64,000 bases of DNA from Protula sp. h YS-2021 (taxonomy: Eukaryota > Annelida > Polychaeta > Sabellida > Serpulidae). Location of the stretch: positions 4,129,952 through 4,193,951 of the forward strand of contig OX457028.1 of the NCBI GenBank assembly GCA_949752745.1. The letters are read 5' to 3'. Both the position numbers and the translations under genes were made by a program. Below are positions 42,075 to 53,660 of the stretch, one piece after another. How positions within the stretch are numbered: the first letter of the stretch is position 1; every line of letters begins with the position of its first letter. The notes beneath the pieces were generated by a model, which made no database searches, was not told the origin of the DNA, and saw only the letters and a program-made list of their open reading frames with translations.

Positions 42075-42494
42075 TACGTTGCAGCAAAAGTAATCCAGAT
42101 GTGTCAAAATTGCATATTTTACATTCATATTAATATTGAGGATCTATCATGGCTTCTATCGGGTTATAATTTTACAGCTTTGCTCTGGCCTTAAAATGAT
42201 GTCATTTATCGTATCCTGCTTGTTCTTTGCAATACGTTCACACCCCTTGATATTTGTGCGTGAAGTAATCAAAACAGTTCAAATGAGTTTTTGTTTTTTA
42301 ATTCGACGTTACCTGTTTTAGACATGGAATATGAAGCAGGCAGCCCGACTTCAGTTGGCTTGGAAACGAATGAGAAAGTGGAGCCGGTGACTAAAACAGT
42401 CAAGGACAAGGACGACCCTGTGCAGGTAGAGGCCGAGGTCCACGAACGACCTCCAGACATGCCAGACGAGGAGACATCCTTCAGTACTACTTAG
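33963..42494 (+). CDS. NIT-domain membrane guanylate-cyclase-like protein (probable pseudocyclase), copy 2
   Basis: Fifteen exons with the same lengths and phases as copy 1: 33963-34113, 35049-35188, 35599-35721, 36080-36192, 36484-36680, 37042-37253, 37706-37750, 38602-38879, 39457-39643, 40024-40129, 40860-40997, 41281-41379, 41462-41553, 41784-41895, 42322-42494; 721 residues, no frameshift or premature stop. By eye the protein differs from copy 1 at H341D, L473P, F617C, C671G, P675S, M678L, A713D and Y717S. Five of these eight lie in the last exon, and substitutions in the other exons are mostly synonymous, suggesting that the NIT and cyclase-fold parts are constrained while the tail is free. 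All missing catalytic residues are missing here too. The exon 13 donor has changed from GTAAAG to GTTAAG, a weaker match. Confidence 0.87.
35948..36089. repeat. 76-bp local duplication making a decoy exon 4 acceptor
   Basis: A block with ATATATAAACCATATGGCTG and GTGATTAGGTGGAGAGG occurs twice, 76 bp apart; copy 1 has it once (11750-11797). The first occurrence presents an AG acceptor at 36003 followed by the first codons of exon 4, but reading on from it reaches a TAA within about 15 codons. The second, at 36079, is the functional site. Confidence 0.9.
38213..38470. repeat. AT-rich tandem repeat in intron 7, copy 2
   Basis: Counterpart of 13912-14170, same unit order. Confidence 0.8.
40111..40390. 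repeat. 49/51-bp minisatellite carrying repeated splice donors, copy 2
   Basis: Six units, with CAG followed by GT at 40130, 40181, 40230, 40281, 40330 and 40381. One unit fewer than copy 1, and every unit here keeps GT. Confidence 0.9.
41001..41074. repeat. (AT)n beginning at the exon 11 donor, copy 2
   Basis: AT run starting just after the donor GTACT, with one AGT interruption near 41061. Confidence 0.95.
41992..42071. repeat. (AT)n in intron 14, copy 2
   Basis: About 40 AT units; counterpart of 17742-17829. Confidence 0.95.
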
Positions 42495-42596
42495 ACAGCT
42501 GAGGAGACATACTTCAGTACTACTTAGCCAGCTGAGGAGACATACTTCAGTACTACTTAGACAGCTGAGGAGACATACTTCAGTACTACTTAGATA
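42468..42596. repeat. 33-bp repeat spanning the stop codon, copy 2
   Basis: Four units starting at 42468, 42501, 42534 and 42567, each with an in-frame TAG (42492, 42525, 42558, 42591). One stop more than copy 1. Confidence 0.92.
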
Positions 42597-43562
42597 CATT
42601 ATTTCAATATTAAAATAATAAGGCGATCTTGTGGGGGAATTAAAAAAAATTAAAACACCTTGAGAAGATACGTCCATGGACTTTGTCTAATGTAAAGGAG
42701 TGATTTTGGTTAATTTAAGTTTTGGAATCGATTTCAAAATGGCTATTAAATTTTAAATATGTGAATGTTTTTTAAAAAAATTGCCAATAAATATGTATTA
42801 TTGCTAACCAATTGATAAAGGTTTGACTTGACATGTAATATATGCATAAAAACAGCTGAATAGCCCTGGGGAATGATAGGATGCACTTCGTGTAAAATGT
42901 GCCACCATGCGAGTCCGAAAAATGCGGAGAAATGAATTTAGGGTAGTCGTAGTCCTCCCAGAGTGCCAATTCGTTAAAAAGAGGTTTGTTGTCATAAAGT
43001 GCTCCACCTTTCCCACAAAAATTGGAGATATTTCGGAATTTTTCTTCGCGTTTGGTTAAAAAAAGAGGCGTTATTTCAAAATCGTCTCTCCGTGTTTAAG
43101 GGTGGTTTTAGAAAGTCATGGACAAACATTTTAACTAGATGGTTCTTGGGTGACTCCCCCGCTCCGCCAGATAAAAGGCATATATGAAAAACACTGGCAA
43201 GAGGGTGGTTAAAAGTGCCAGTTGACGTAATGGTAATCAAGGTATAGCCTTCTGCAGGTGTTTTCTGAAATAGATATAAAATGAATGATGTGGTTTGATG
43301 TTATCGCTGCTTACCACTATGAAATTAATGCATACGGTTAAATCATCAGTTAATAAATTGAAAATTATTAGCTTCAATTTAATTTGTTCACATTTGTTAA
43401 CTTTCAATATGATTGTTAAAGTGGTAATGTATAGATACAATCGGATCATGAAGATAATTAAAAAGAAGAATAATCGTATTATTGGAGAGTTTGTATTGTC
43501 TTTCATTAAGTTGACTTTAAATTTAGTATTGTGATTGCTTTGGTTTTAATTGATCAATGCGT

Positions 43563-43564
<2 letters not shown>

Positions 43565-43655
<91 letters not shown>
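43565..43655. repeat. (AT)n microsatellite
   Basis: Pure AT run of about 45 units inside the large tandem repeat of copy 2. Confidence 0.95.
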
Positions 43656-43656
<1 letters not shown>

Positions 43657-43795
43657 CTGCAACCAGCAATAACGGGACCATGCTTTATATATAGCACTTA
43701 GGGAGGCCATTTGGAATAAATAATATATGTTTTTTAGAATCATTCGTTTTTTTTTGTTTACTGTGTAGTTTCATAACGTTTAAACAAGCTAAGGA

Positions 43796-43911
43796 TTAAG
43801 GAGACCTACTTTTGGTCTCCTTAAATTTTTGGTCACCCTAATACTGTGGTTTTTAGCAAAAATGGTTCCCGTATTGCTGGAATGACACTAATATATATAT
43901 ATATATATATA
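43796..43911. repeat. Dispersed repeat with GGAGACC hairpin, member 1
   Basis: Starts AAGGAGACCTACTTTTGGTC; GGAGACC and GGTCTCC can pair over a short loop. It continues with TTTTTGGTCACCCTAATACTG and GTATTGCTGGAATGACAC and ends in an AT run. A second member is at 60622-60726, and copy 1 has none at the matching place. Confidence 0.8.
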
Positions 43912-46166
43912 AGTTTGTAAAATTCTATGTCACATTCACACAAAATGATATTGACTAATGCGTAATAAGAGTTTATGCTTAATCTTAATTGTCCACAGCG
44001 TTTATTTAATAGCTTTAATTGTGTTAGGAAGACTTTGTATTTTCACTGTCGTTGTTTCACCTTTAGTCATGGAACCAGTTGTAAACACATTTTAGTTTTG
44101 ATTCAACTCGTTTATAGCAATCCGATAAAATCACTTTGGGTAATATTTGAATGGTTTTTTAAGTTTATTCTAAATTGTGCATAGCATTTATAGAAGTAAT
44201 TGCGCTTACAGTGGAGTGTGTATCACAACACATCACATTTGTGCTTACGCCGATTTTATGGTTTGTTATAACCGGGAGAGAGGAGGACTGAGCAATCAAG
44301 TACAAATTGCTTACCATGCGTGCCTATGACTTTCTGAAGTGACCAAGACTATTAAGTTCTAAATAATACACGTTTTCTAATGAAGTGGGGAGTGCATTTT
44401 CAAAAGAACCCACCATTTGTGAGAAAGCAATGTACTGAATGAAAATTTCCCCTTCTCTTACACTTTGGTAGGGAAATTGGAGCGTTTTTGCTTCAAAATT
44501 GTCCCCTTTTCTTCTCACATATGATACATAGTGCCCTGAAGAATAAAACTGCAGAACACACATCCATTTACTTTATCTAATGTAAAGGAGTGAATTTGCT
44601 GAATTAAATTTGTGAGATTTATTTCAAAAGGGTTATTAATTTTAAATATGTGAATGATTTCAAAAATGGCAAAAAATTATTAATGCCAGACACATAACAA
44701 AGTTTTGACTTGACATGTAATATAAGAAAATTGCATTTCTTTAGACAACTGAATAGCCCTGGGAATTGGAGGCACTTGGTATGAAATACGTTATCGCCGC
44801 TTACCACGGTGAAATTAATGCATACGGTTAAAGCATCCCTTAATGGATTGAAAATTATTAACTTCAATTAAAGTTGTGCACATTTATTAACTTTCAATTA
44901 ACAATATGAATGTTAAAGAGATCATGCATAGATACAATCTGAACAAGAAGGCAATTAATAATAAAATAATCGGATTATTTGAGAGTTTGTATTGTCATTC
45001 ATTATGTAGACTTTAAATATTGTATTGTGATTATTTTAGTTTTTATTGATCAATGCACTTTTGAAAGAATGAAAGAACGCAAGCTTTGCAGGCCACACAA
45101 TGAACTGGATGTAGATTTGTGTGGCCTTATGTAGATACCTCTTGCCGACATTGCTAAAGAAATTGGACGCGTCTGGTCTAAAACTTATCTCCTTTCTTGG
45201 TACATATGATACACAGTGCCGCTGAAGAATAGAACAACTTCAGAACATACGTCCATAGACTTTCTCTAATATATAGAATTGTTTATGGCTAACTCATTTT
45301 GCTAGAATATTTTCGAAGGGGTTTATTAATTTTGAATATGTGAATGATTTCAAAACTGGTCTGTAAAAATGCATTAATTCCAGCCAATTCATAAGTTTTG
45401 ATTTGACAGGAACTAAGAAACAGAGCATTTGTTTAGAAAACTGAATAGCCCCGTTTGGGCACTTAGTATGAAATGTGTTACCATGCGTGTCCAAGACCAC
45501 ATAGAGAAATGAGGGTAATTTTGAGGAAAGACGCTGTCCGCGCGGAGTGCTAATTTCATCAAAAGGGGAGGGTAATTTTCATTAGGCAATATGCGTTTCG
45601 CACAAAAAGGGGAGTTATTACAGAATTTGTCTCCACTTTTGTTTAAAAAAGAAGGCAATATTTCAAAATTAGAACTCCGCGTTTAGAGGTAGTTTCAAAT
45701 AGTCATGGACAGGCATGCTAATCAGCTGTTATGTGAGGGGCTATTCCAGGGTGGTAGCCACGCACATGTAAAACTGACTAGAAACAGGGTTGGTTCAAAC
45801 TGCCTAGTAATAGTAATCAAGTTATAGCCTTCTAAGGTGTTGTCTGAAATAAACGTAAACAAGGAAGAATAATCGGATTATTTGTTAATTTGTATTGTAT
45901 TCAATTTGTTAGCTTTAAATATCGTATTCTGATTGTTTTTAAGTGCCCCTCGGATGAATAGCATGTATAAAAATGACTAAAAAGAGTCTGGTTAAAAGTG
46001 CCGAGTGTTGTAATAGTAATCAAAGTAAACTATAGCTTTCTAAAAGTGTTGTCTGAAATAGATAGAGACAAAGAAGAATAATCGGATTGCTGGTTACTTT
46101 GTATTGTCATTCAATTTGCTGACTTTGAATATCGTATTTTGATTGTTTTAGTTTTAGTGGATGCCT

Positions 46167-46170
<4 letters not shown>

Positions 46171-46239
<69 letters not shown>
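46171..46239. repeat. (AT)n microsatellite
   Basis: Pure AT run of about 34 units within the large tandem repeat of copy 2. Confidence 0.95.
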
Positions 46240-46242
<3 letters not shown>

Positions 46243-47128
46243 TTGATAAACTGTATGTCACATTCATACAAAATGACATTGACTAATGCATAGTTAGAGT
46301 TTAATCTAAATTGTAGACAGCATGTATTTAACTAGCTTTAATTGCTTTACGATGACTTTGTATTGTCACTGTCGTATTTCACCTTTAGTCATTGAATCAG
46401 TTGTAAAAAGATTTTAATTTTGATTTAACTTGCTTATGGCAATCCGATAAAATGACTTTGGGTAATGTGCAAATGGATTTTGAGTATAATGCAAATCGTG
46501 CATAGCATTTATATAAGTAACATTAATTGCTTTTACGGTGGAATATATATCACAACACATCACAATCGTGTTTACGCCGATTTTATGGTTTGATAGGGGA
46601 GGGATCAATCAAGTACAAATTGCTTACCATGACTTTCTCAACTGTCCTACACTGCATTTTCAAAAGGACCCACCATTTTGGGAAACGTGATGTACTAAAA
46701 GAAATTTTTCCCCCTCTCCCACACTTTTGTAACGAAATTAGGCCTCGTTTTGCCTCAAAATGATCCCCCGTCTTCGCACAATTGATACACAGTGCTCCCT
46801 CTCCATCCTCCACTTGGTTTATAAGCGGACATAAGCTTTCTTCTTTTAAAGCTATAACCGCATGTTTTATTTGTTATTTGGTTTATTTTATTCACTCAAA
46901 TAAAAGACCAAAACAATTTACATAAAATATACTAAAGGACAGTAAAAACGCAACAGTGAAAAAGAAAAATCATAAAGCAATATGCACTGTACCTATTTTA
47001 TCAAATTTTTCAAATTAACAGCGCTGTAAGTCCTTCTCTGAGTACAGGATTTTTTTTGAACACTGGTTGCAGCCATTGAACAAAATGTCTTGCTCATTTC
47101 AAAATTTCAGATTTAGACGTGAAGACAT

Positions 47129-48065
47129 TTGAAATGTTTAGTAACGTATGTGGGCACTTATACGCCTGGGCATCGACGTGATGAGCCTGTTGAAACGCCA
47201 CTCTCATATCCGATTCCATTCCTCGATCAAGACTTGGCGCTGTGCTGCGTGCATTTGGAGTTGCAAAGTGTTCGGTCGGGGATATCCTACAAGTGTTCGA
47301 TGGGGTTCATGTCTGACGAGTAAGGCGTCCATTGTACAATGTTGATGTTGTTGCCGCGTAATCTATCCTGACAAATAGCGGTTATCATGCATGAATATTG
47401 CACGAGAATGTTGGTTGAAATAAGACACAGCCTCCCCTTCTAACAAAGTATTTAGGTATCGCTGAGCCGTAAGAGTGCCGTCAGTGATTAGGAGCCGTGA
47501 ATTCCATCCCACACCATGGTACTACCAACTCCAAATCTGTCGGTCTCTCGGACACATGCGCGTTGCCGTGCATCGGTATGCGTCGGTATGCGCGTTGCCG
47601 TGCATCATTGCGGAATAGCAGGAAACGTGACTCATCGCTATTCGCAATACGGTTCCAATTGCGACGTTGCCAAAGTCTGCCTGAGTAGTTTTGTGCCCAC
47701 TGAAACACAGATCCAAAATAGCCGCGGTATTGCCGAATGTTGCGCTCACGAAGACGTCGCAACACGGTCTTTGGGCTAATTCGCGGGTTGTACCTACCCG
47801 GCGTAACAGCCGCTGTAGCAACACAACTTTGAAATCTATTGCGGAGGTGTAGCAATCGAATTTCACTATCCTGATTCACGGTCGTTACTCGCGGCTGGCC
47901 TGGTCTGGGGCGATCGTGCGTTGATCCTGTTCCATCATTACGTCTTACGAGAGAAAAATTTGTTGATCTGGCAATACCAAACTGACTAGCTATCGCTGTG
48001 CGCGAAGCACCACCCATGAACATCCCTATAGCCTGTAACTTCTCGTTTTCGGAAAGTCGGGGCAC
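47129..48065 (-). pseudogene. Tc1/mariner-like transposase relic, copy 2 (most complete)
   Basis: The minus strand encodes an N-terminal paired HTH region beginning MPRLSENEKLQAIGMF with the typical GSTHDRPRPGQPRVTT hinge and LLHLRNRFQS, then the start of the DDE domain with NWNRIANSDESRFLLF, where the first catalytic Asp is present. The frame breaks near 47510 (reading continues as HGVGWNSRLLITD in another frame), a stop follows, and the C-terminus survives as diverged LQMHAAQRQVLIEEWNRI. This is the Tc1 group common in fish and marine invertebrates. It cannot make an active transposase. No clear terminal inverted repeats were found. Confidence 0.9.
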
Positions 48066-49282
48066 CGTAACTTCCGCGATGAATTTTTCAGCTGCGTAGA
48101 TTTTTATTTTTCAATAGTCCACAGTAATAGTGTTTTTAAAGCAATAGTCCCCGTCAGTCAGGTCACAGAGCCTCAAATTGCATAGACCACAATTAACTCA
48201 GAATTCACACACTGATGCCGCCAGACAGTAAGGTGTAGCCATGCACTGAAACGTAACCTTACCTTAATAAATTGGCTGTGTATTTGGAATTATAACTTGA
48301 CAAATAAAAAAATAAAAATACATTTCTTTGTTGCAGTTTTAACGTCCCTAAGTATATTTAAACTTTTAAAATTATTAAAATTAGTTGACAAATTTGGCGG
48401 CTTGAGTAACCGACCTGTCTGTTAACACCGACTGTGAGAAACTATGATCTATTCGAACAGTGCGACAATTTTATCAAATATTTGAAATCATTTTCTGTAT
48501 TGCTGTTGTTGGGGAATAATTTGCTTTCTTTGTATAGACTGAGTTCTTTAGAGATGATGACGTAGCTAAGGATTATTGATTCATTGTCATAATTAACTGC
48601 CAATTTATGTATTTTTGTTGTAATAAAGTTTCGTGCTAAATAGAAATGTTTTATTTTAGTTAATATAATATGTTTTCTTTATTTATTTTAAACTCTACGA
48701 TTTTAAGAAACTCTCATTCATGTCCAATAAAAAATGATAGACCAGCTAACGCTTGAAATCACCTCATTGAATATAAATGCCATAAAATCAGTGTTTTAGG
48801 GATAGCAAAATGTGTCCGATAGGGATATATAATGCAATGTTTCTTGTTGAGATGCACTGTGTAATGTTTCTCACAGGAAAACAGAGTGTTCTGTTTCTGA
48901 CAGAGATATACAGTGTAATATATATAAGTGGATACATAGTGTAATGTTTCTTGTTATAAGACTGTTCTACATATTTTTATTTCAATATATACTAAATGGA
49001 CACTTAATTTTACGCTTGAAAACAAACATATAAATATAAGTAGATATTTAAAGTAATTTTATCTTACAAAATGTTGGAAATGACCAGTCATTGTTAACGA
49101 TATCTAAGCAAGCAGCATCCATAGCAAAAAATCGGAATTTTCATAAACACAGGGGTCAGCTACCCACAATCCACCTTGTAAACGTGTTAAGTTGGAAATC
49201 TATTCATTTTTTAGCATATTGTAAAGAATGCAAATTAAAACATAACTTTAATCATCCTTGTGTAGCATCACTTTAGCATTTC
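48066..49282. other. AT-rich spacer, copy 2
   Basis: Counterpart of 21174-22212, preceded by about 120 bp of transposon-flank sequence absent from copy 1. No gene recognised. Confidence 0.5.
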
Positions 49283-49329
49283 ATGTTTGTGAATTATATA
49301 GCCTGCATCATAACCTATTGCTTTACTCC

Positions 49330-49900
49330 CGCCTGCCCACCCCTACCTCGCCTGCCTCCCCCCTCCCGACCCCCACCCCGCCTGCGCTGCCTCTTCCTCC
49401 CCTTGCGTGTCCTCATCTATGATGCCCCCCACCCCCACTCCCATGTTTGCGAGTTCTCAAGCCCATATCAGAGACGTTTGCTTTACACCGCCTCCTCCCA
49501 TACCCCCTCCGCCAGCTCCCCCCTCTCTCTCTCTCCCCCCTCGCACACACTCGCCCCCTCCGTCTCCCTCTCCCCAGCTCCCTCCCAGCGTGGTTACGAG
49601 TTCTCAAGCCCATATCAGATACATTTACTATACAAATGCTTCATGCATGACGCCGCCTCCCCCTTCACATCCCCTCCGACTCCCCTCCCCCCTCCCCCTC
49701 TGCATCCCCCTCCCCCACCCCTCCCCCTCATGCTTACGAGTTCTCAAGCCCATATCACAGATATTTGCCATACAGATGCTTCGTGCATGACGCCACCTCC
49801 ACTCCCCCTTACACCCAAACCTCCCCTCCCCTCACACCCCCCACCTCCCCCTCTCCGTCTCCTCTCCTCCCCTTCTCCCATTTGTCATAGAAATGGTTCA
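49330..49900. repeat. Polypyrimidine-rich minisatellite, copy 2
   Basis: Same 135-bp unit family as 22250-22850, somewhat shorter overall. The long proline-rich ORF at 49283-49975 is not conserved in frame with copy 1 and is treated as an artefact. Confidence 0.8.
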
Positions 49901-50635
49901 TGCATGATGAACAAGCTGAGCTCTTGGAAAATCATTCCATGCTATTTGTTTAAGCGAGTTGACATTTTGGCTTAATACCTATTGCACTTATTGAGAGAAT
50001 CTACGTCTCTGGGTTTTTGGACAGTTATTTGCTTAATTGATATAACCAAAGGGTAGATGCTGCTTCTCCCAAAATCGCCCAGACAATTACGCTCGCAACG
50101 TAAACAAATAAAGGGGATTTGTCAAAGAAATGTCACTTTACCCTGTGGGTGATGTCAATGCTCCAAAACAAAACAAAAAAAACAAAAAAGAAAAGATAAT
50201 GTGTAATGAGTGGGGTTGGAGGGGTGAGCGGGGACACTGACGTACAAACTCATTACCATGCATGCCCCTCACTTAACATGATCCCTCTAAGGTGGAGTGA
50301 CAAGTTGTGAGAACGGCCCAGTTTTTTTAACTAAACGCCGAGTGCAGCTCTGAAGGAATCCTCCTCCTACCCGCCCCCACCCCTCCCTCCCAGTATGAAA
50401 GGCGAGAAGTACTGAACGAAGATCACCATTCCCCTTGTAAAAACAAATGGGCACTCCGCACGTACTACATGTGGTTTTAAAACTACGCGTCTTCCTTTCC
50501 ACATTTTTTGAACACGTTTGGTAACACGTATGATAGACTGTCGCCGTCCCCCTCCTCCCCCTCCTCCACCCCCCCCTCATTCCGCGCTAATATGCCACTA
50601 AAATGAAAAGAACTGCCAGGAATCATTACCGATAT
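49901..50635. other. Spacer at the right end of copy 2
   Basis: Counterpart of 22851-23580. No gene recognised. The duplication ends just after the decamers at 50636-50655. Confidence 0.5.
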
Positions 50636-50930
50636 GATATCAAAGGATATCCAAGCTGCTTATTTTAGTTATCGAAAGGGATTAAATACGACTATATTCC
50701 AGGGCCTGGTATTACGTCATTCGTCAATAAAAAAACAAGACTTCTGCACAGTTCTGTATACGTTCAAGAATCTACCATTTCTGTGGCATGTAGAATTCAA
50801 TTTCCTGTGGAGAAGGTTTACATTCATAGTTGTTAAGTTTCTGTTTTCCAAAATAACAATAATTTTACAAAAAGAAGTCGGAGATTGTATAAATCTTTGA
50901 AAAGGCCTCTTTTGAAACAGGTCAAACGGA

Positions 50931-51030
50931 ATATTCCGGAAGGGCAGCTATTATTCCGGCCAAGTAGCGATTATTCCGGTCGGATAGCTCTTATTCCGGC
51001 CGTTTAGCTCCTATTCCGGCCGGGAATCTC
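50931..51030. repeat. 20-bp tandem repeat, five units
   Basis: Five consecutive 20-bp units with core TTATTCCGGCC and end TAGCTC; the first is diverged. Single copy in the window. The 270 bases between the duplication breakpoint and this array hold a small unrecognised ORF only. Confidence 0.9.
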
Positions 51031-51066
51031 TAACTAAAACGGGAAGTGCCAAAATAGTGGCCTTCT

Positions 51067-51503
51067 TGCAGGGGTGGTCACGTTGCAGGCTGCTCTTAAT
51101 GCGGGGGTGGTCATAATTGCAGGATGGTCTTAATGCAGGGATGGTCTTAATTGCAGAGTGGTCTTAATGCAGGGGTGATCTTAATTGCAGAATGGTCTTA
51201 ATGGAGGGATGGTTTTAACTGCAGAGTGGTCTTAATGCAGGGGTGGTCTTAATTGCAGAGTGGTCTTAATGCAGGGGTGGTCTTAATTGCAGAATGGTCT
51301 TAATGGAGGGATGGTTTTAACTGCAGAGTGGTCTTAATGCAGGGGTGGTCTTAATTGCAGAATGGTCTTAATGGAGGGATGGTTTTAACTGCAGAGTGGT
51401 CTTAATGCAGGGGTGGTCTTAATTGCAGGATGGTTTATATTCCGGGGTGGTCATACTTGCAGAGTGACCTTAATGCAGAGGTGGTCTTAATTGCAGAGTG
51501 GTC
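51067..51503. repeat. 17-bp repeat with 34- and 68-bp higher-order structure
   Basis: Alternating 17-bp types GTGGTCTTAATGCAGGG and GTGGTCTTAATTGCAGA form a 34-bp dimer. A 68-bp four-unit block containing AATGGAGGGATGGTTTTAAC is repeated three times between about 51190 and 51390. Confidence 0.9.
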
Positions 51504-52440
51504 TCGCATAGTGGTGACTGATCTATGTCTTAGTGTGTTACACTTTTAATAGAATATTTGATGACCTTCAAATATAAAAAGGTTTAGAATTAAATTACTA
51601 TAGCTATAAATATCTATATAATTTTTAATTTCTTTTAAATTTCTGGTTGTAATTCGAAATTTTATTATTCTCGATTTGATGTCATTTTTACACCGTAGCA
51701 CCGTCCGTGAAAGATTTAATATCGCCCACCTTAGACCTCCGCGCCCCTGGACGGGAGCATAGGTTTGAATGTTGTTCATCCATCAGTCTATTGCCGGCTC
51801 CTAAATCCGTTTTCTACGATATTTGCTTTATATATGACATATCATAGGGTGTAGGCCCGTTTTCATTAACTTTGGTCTAATTTCAAGGTCACAATGACTG
51901 CCATCTTGGATTTTTAATCAAGGATGGTACCACATCCTTTTATAGACTTCAATACATCTGACAGAAATAAATTCTGGCATTCTTGAATGGAAATATTTAT
52001 CTTTTTCAGTATACAACCGAGAACACCAATACAAATCTTTATTAATACTTCTTGGGCATATAATTTTAAGAGGTGTATGCAAGAAGTGTATGCAAGTGTA
52101 GGCACTTCATTGGAGCTGAAAGAATAGCAGTCTTTAAATAGCGAAAACATGTTTCCTTCATTGGCAACTAAAGCATTGATCAATTGCGCGGTATTATAAT
52201 TGCAGCGTACAATGGGAAGTTTTCCTTTAGCATAAAAAAGCTGACACATTGTTGGATGAATTTTGTATTCATTCCAAACATATATCCATTTTACCACAGT
52301 TTAATGTGCCTTCATTCGATAACTTCTGTAAAAGCTTGTGTTACTGAGGCTCTGTTTTGGCTCTATATTTCGGTATTTCTATACGTAAAGTAAAGCATAA
52401 GCTCAATGTTCTCGCTCATTCCTTACTCTTTCACCCTCAC
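51504..52440. other. Spacer with an unrecognised minus-strand ORF
   Basis: A 127-codon ORF on the minus strand (51914-52297) begins MVKWIYVWNEY. It has ordinary amino-acid composition, four to five cysteines in its second half and no family motif I know. It could be chance, a lone exon or transposon debris. Confidence 0.3.
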
Positions 52441-52603
52441 TCACTCACTCACTCACTCACTCTCTCTCTCTCTCTCTCTCTCTGTTTGTATCCTTCCATC
52501 TCTCTTTTTCTTTCTGTGTCTTTCCATCCCTGTCTCTCTCTCTCTCTCTCTCTATCTCCAGTGAGATAGAGATAGACAGACAGAGGCAGAGAGAGAGAGA
52601 GAG

Positions 52604-52671
<68 letters not shown>
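52441..52671. repeat. Compound microsatellite: (TCAC)n, (CT)n, (GA)n, (AT)n
   Basis: CTCACT units, CT tracts at about 52460-52483 and 52531-52552, then a GA tract at about 52589-52607 running into about 32 AT units. The CT and GA parts are complementary and could fold back. Confidence 0.93.
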
Positions 52672-52674
<3 letters not shown>

Positions 52675-53290
52675 TATAGAGCCAGTGCAACAGTACCTAT
52701 AAGTTCATACGTGAAATCTAGTCATTGCCTTCTGTCAGGTCCAAGAGATATCAAATATTGTTCCATTGACCTTGAAATCCAATCCAATGTCAAATTAAGT
52801 CACGTTATCCAATGTTATTTTCAACGAATGCCAGATATTGTGCAGCTGTGCACCTATATGTCTTAGCTATTTTCAAATAGCATGCGCATTTCGTTTTATT
52901 GCAATTGATGCCACAATCTTTTGTATCATTTCGCTACTTAAGAAACATCCTTACATCGTTGTATATTCGTGTATGTGGGAGGAGATAGGGGTTAATGTTG
53001 TGTATTGAAAAGAAGTTAAGTAGCTTTATTCGTATTACCATTTAATAATGTATTAGTGACTACTTCTGTACTTAAAGTTCTCTTTACTGGCACAAAGCAT
53101 TATTTTAGCTATTTCTATTTTAGCTATTTGAAATTTACATTCATATTTCTAAATATCAGAGCTGAAATCAGGACTCTGTCTTACAGATAATAATTCTAAC
53201 AATTCCAATACTGGCTTCCCAACAAGGTGGAAATGTTCAGTGTTGTGCAAGATATGCGAATTCTTAGTCAATGAATACCGCAATGGCATG
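52672..53290. other. AT-rich spacer
   Basis: No gene or repeat of note seen. Confidence 0.4.
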
Positions 53291-53660
53291 TAGATTCTTT
53301 CTCTAAGTGCTATAAAGACACTGTCATCTTGTGTCATTAAGAATCGCAAAGACATAAGCATTCTTTTGTCATCATTCACCGGAAAAACATATATTATTTC
53401 CTACTCAGTACCTAAAGACACCTGTTTTCATGATCAATGAAACACATGCATTTTTTGCCAATAAGTACAATAAAGATACGGGTATTTTTTGTCAATCCCT
53501 ACAGAAAAAGACACGTATTCTTTGCTAATTACTACCCGGAAGACATTTACATTCTTTGTCAATAAGAAGCAGAAAGAAATGTGCATTTTTTAAAGATAGA
53601 GCATTCTTGGTCAAAATGAAAAACAGGAAAAGCACTCACATTCTTTGAGACGTTTTATAA
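53290..53660. repeat. Diverged tandem repeat of about 50 bp
   Basis: The motifs GCATTTTTTGCCAATAAGTA, GTATTTTTTGTCAATCCCTA, ACATTCTTTGTCAATAAGAA and GCATTCTTGGTCAA recur at about 50-bp spacing, each followed by an A-rich AAAGACA-like stretch. Old and degenerate. Confidence 0.6.

Larger units (their letters stand above)
42597..46830. repeat. Large tandem repeat, about 1.9-2.3-kb units, copy 2
   Basis: Same block family as 18330-20440 but longer: the ATAGCATTTATA/ACACATCACA block occurs near 44180 and 46500, the AAAGGAGTGA block near 42700 and 44585, and the ATAGCCT block near 43245, 45825 and 46034. It begins mid-unit compared with copy 1. It contains AT tracts at 43565-43655 and 46171-46239 and a dispersed repeat at 43796. 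No coding sequence recognised. Confidence 0.78.

Noticed and set aside
51914..52297. 127-codon minus-strand ORF as a gene
   Set aside because: No family motif, no flanking exons and no second copy; kept only as a low-confidence note within the spacer entry.
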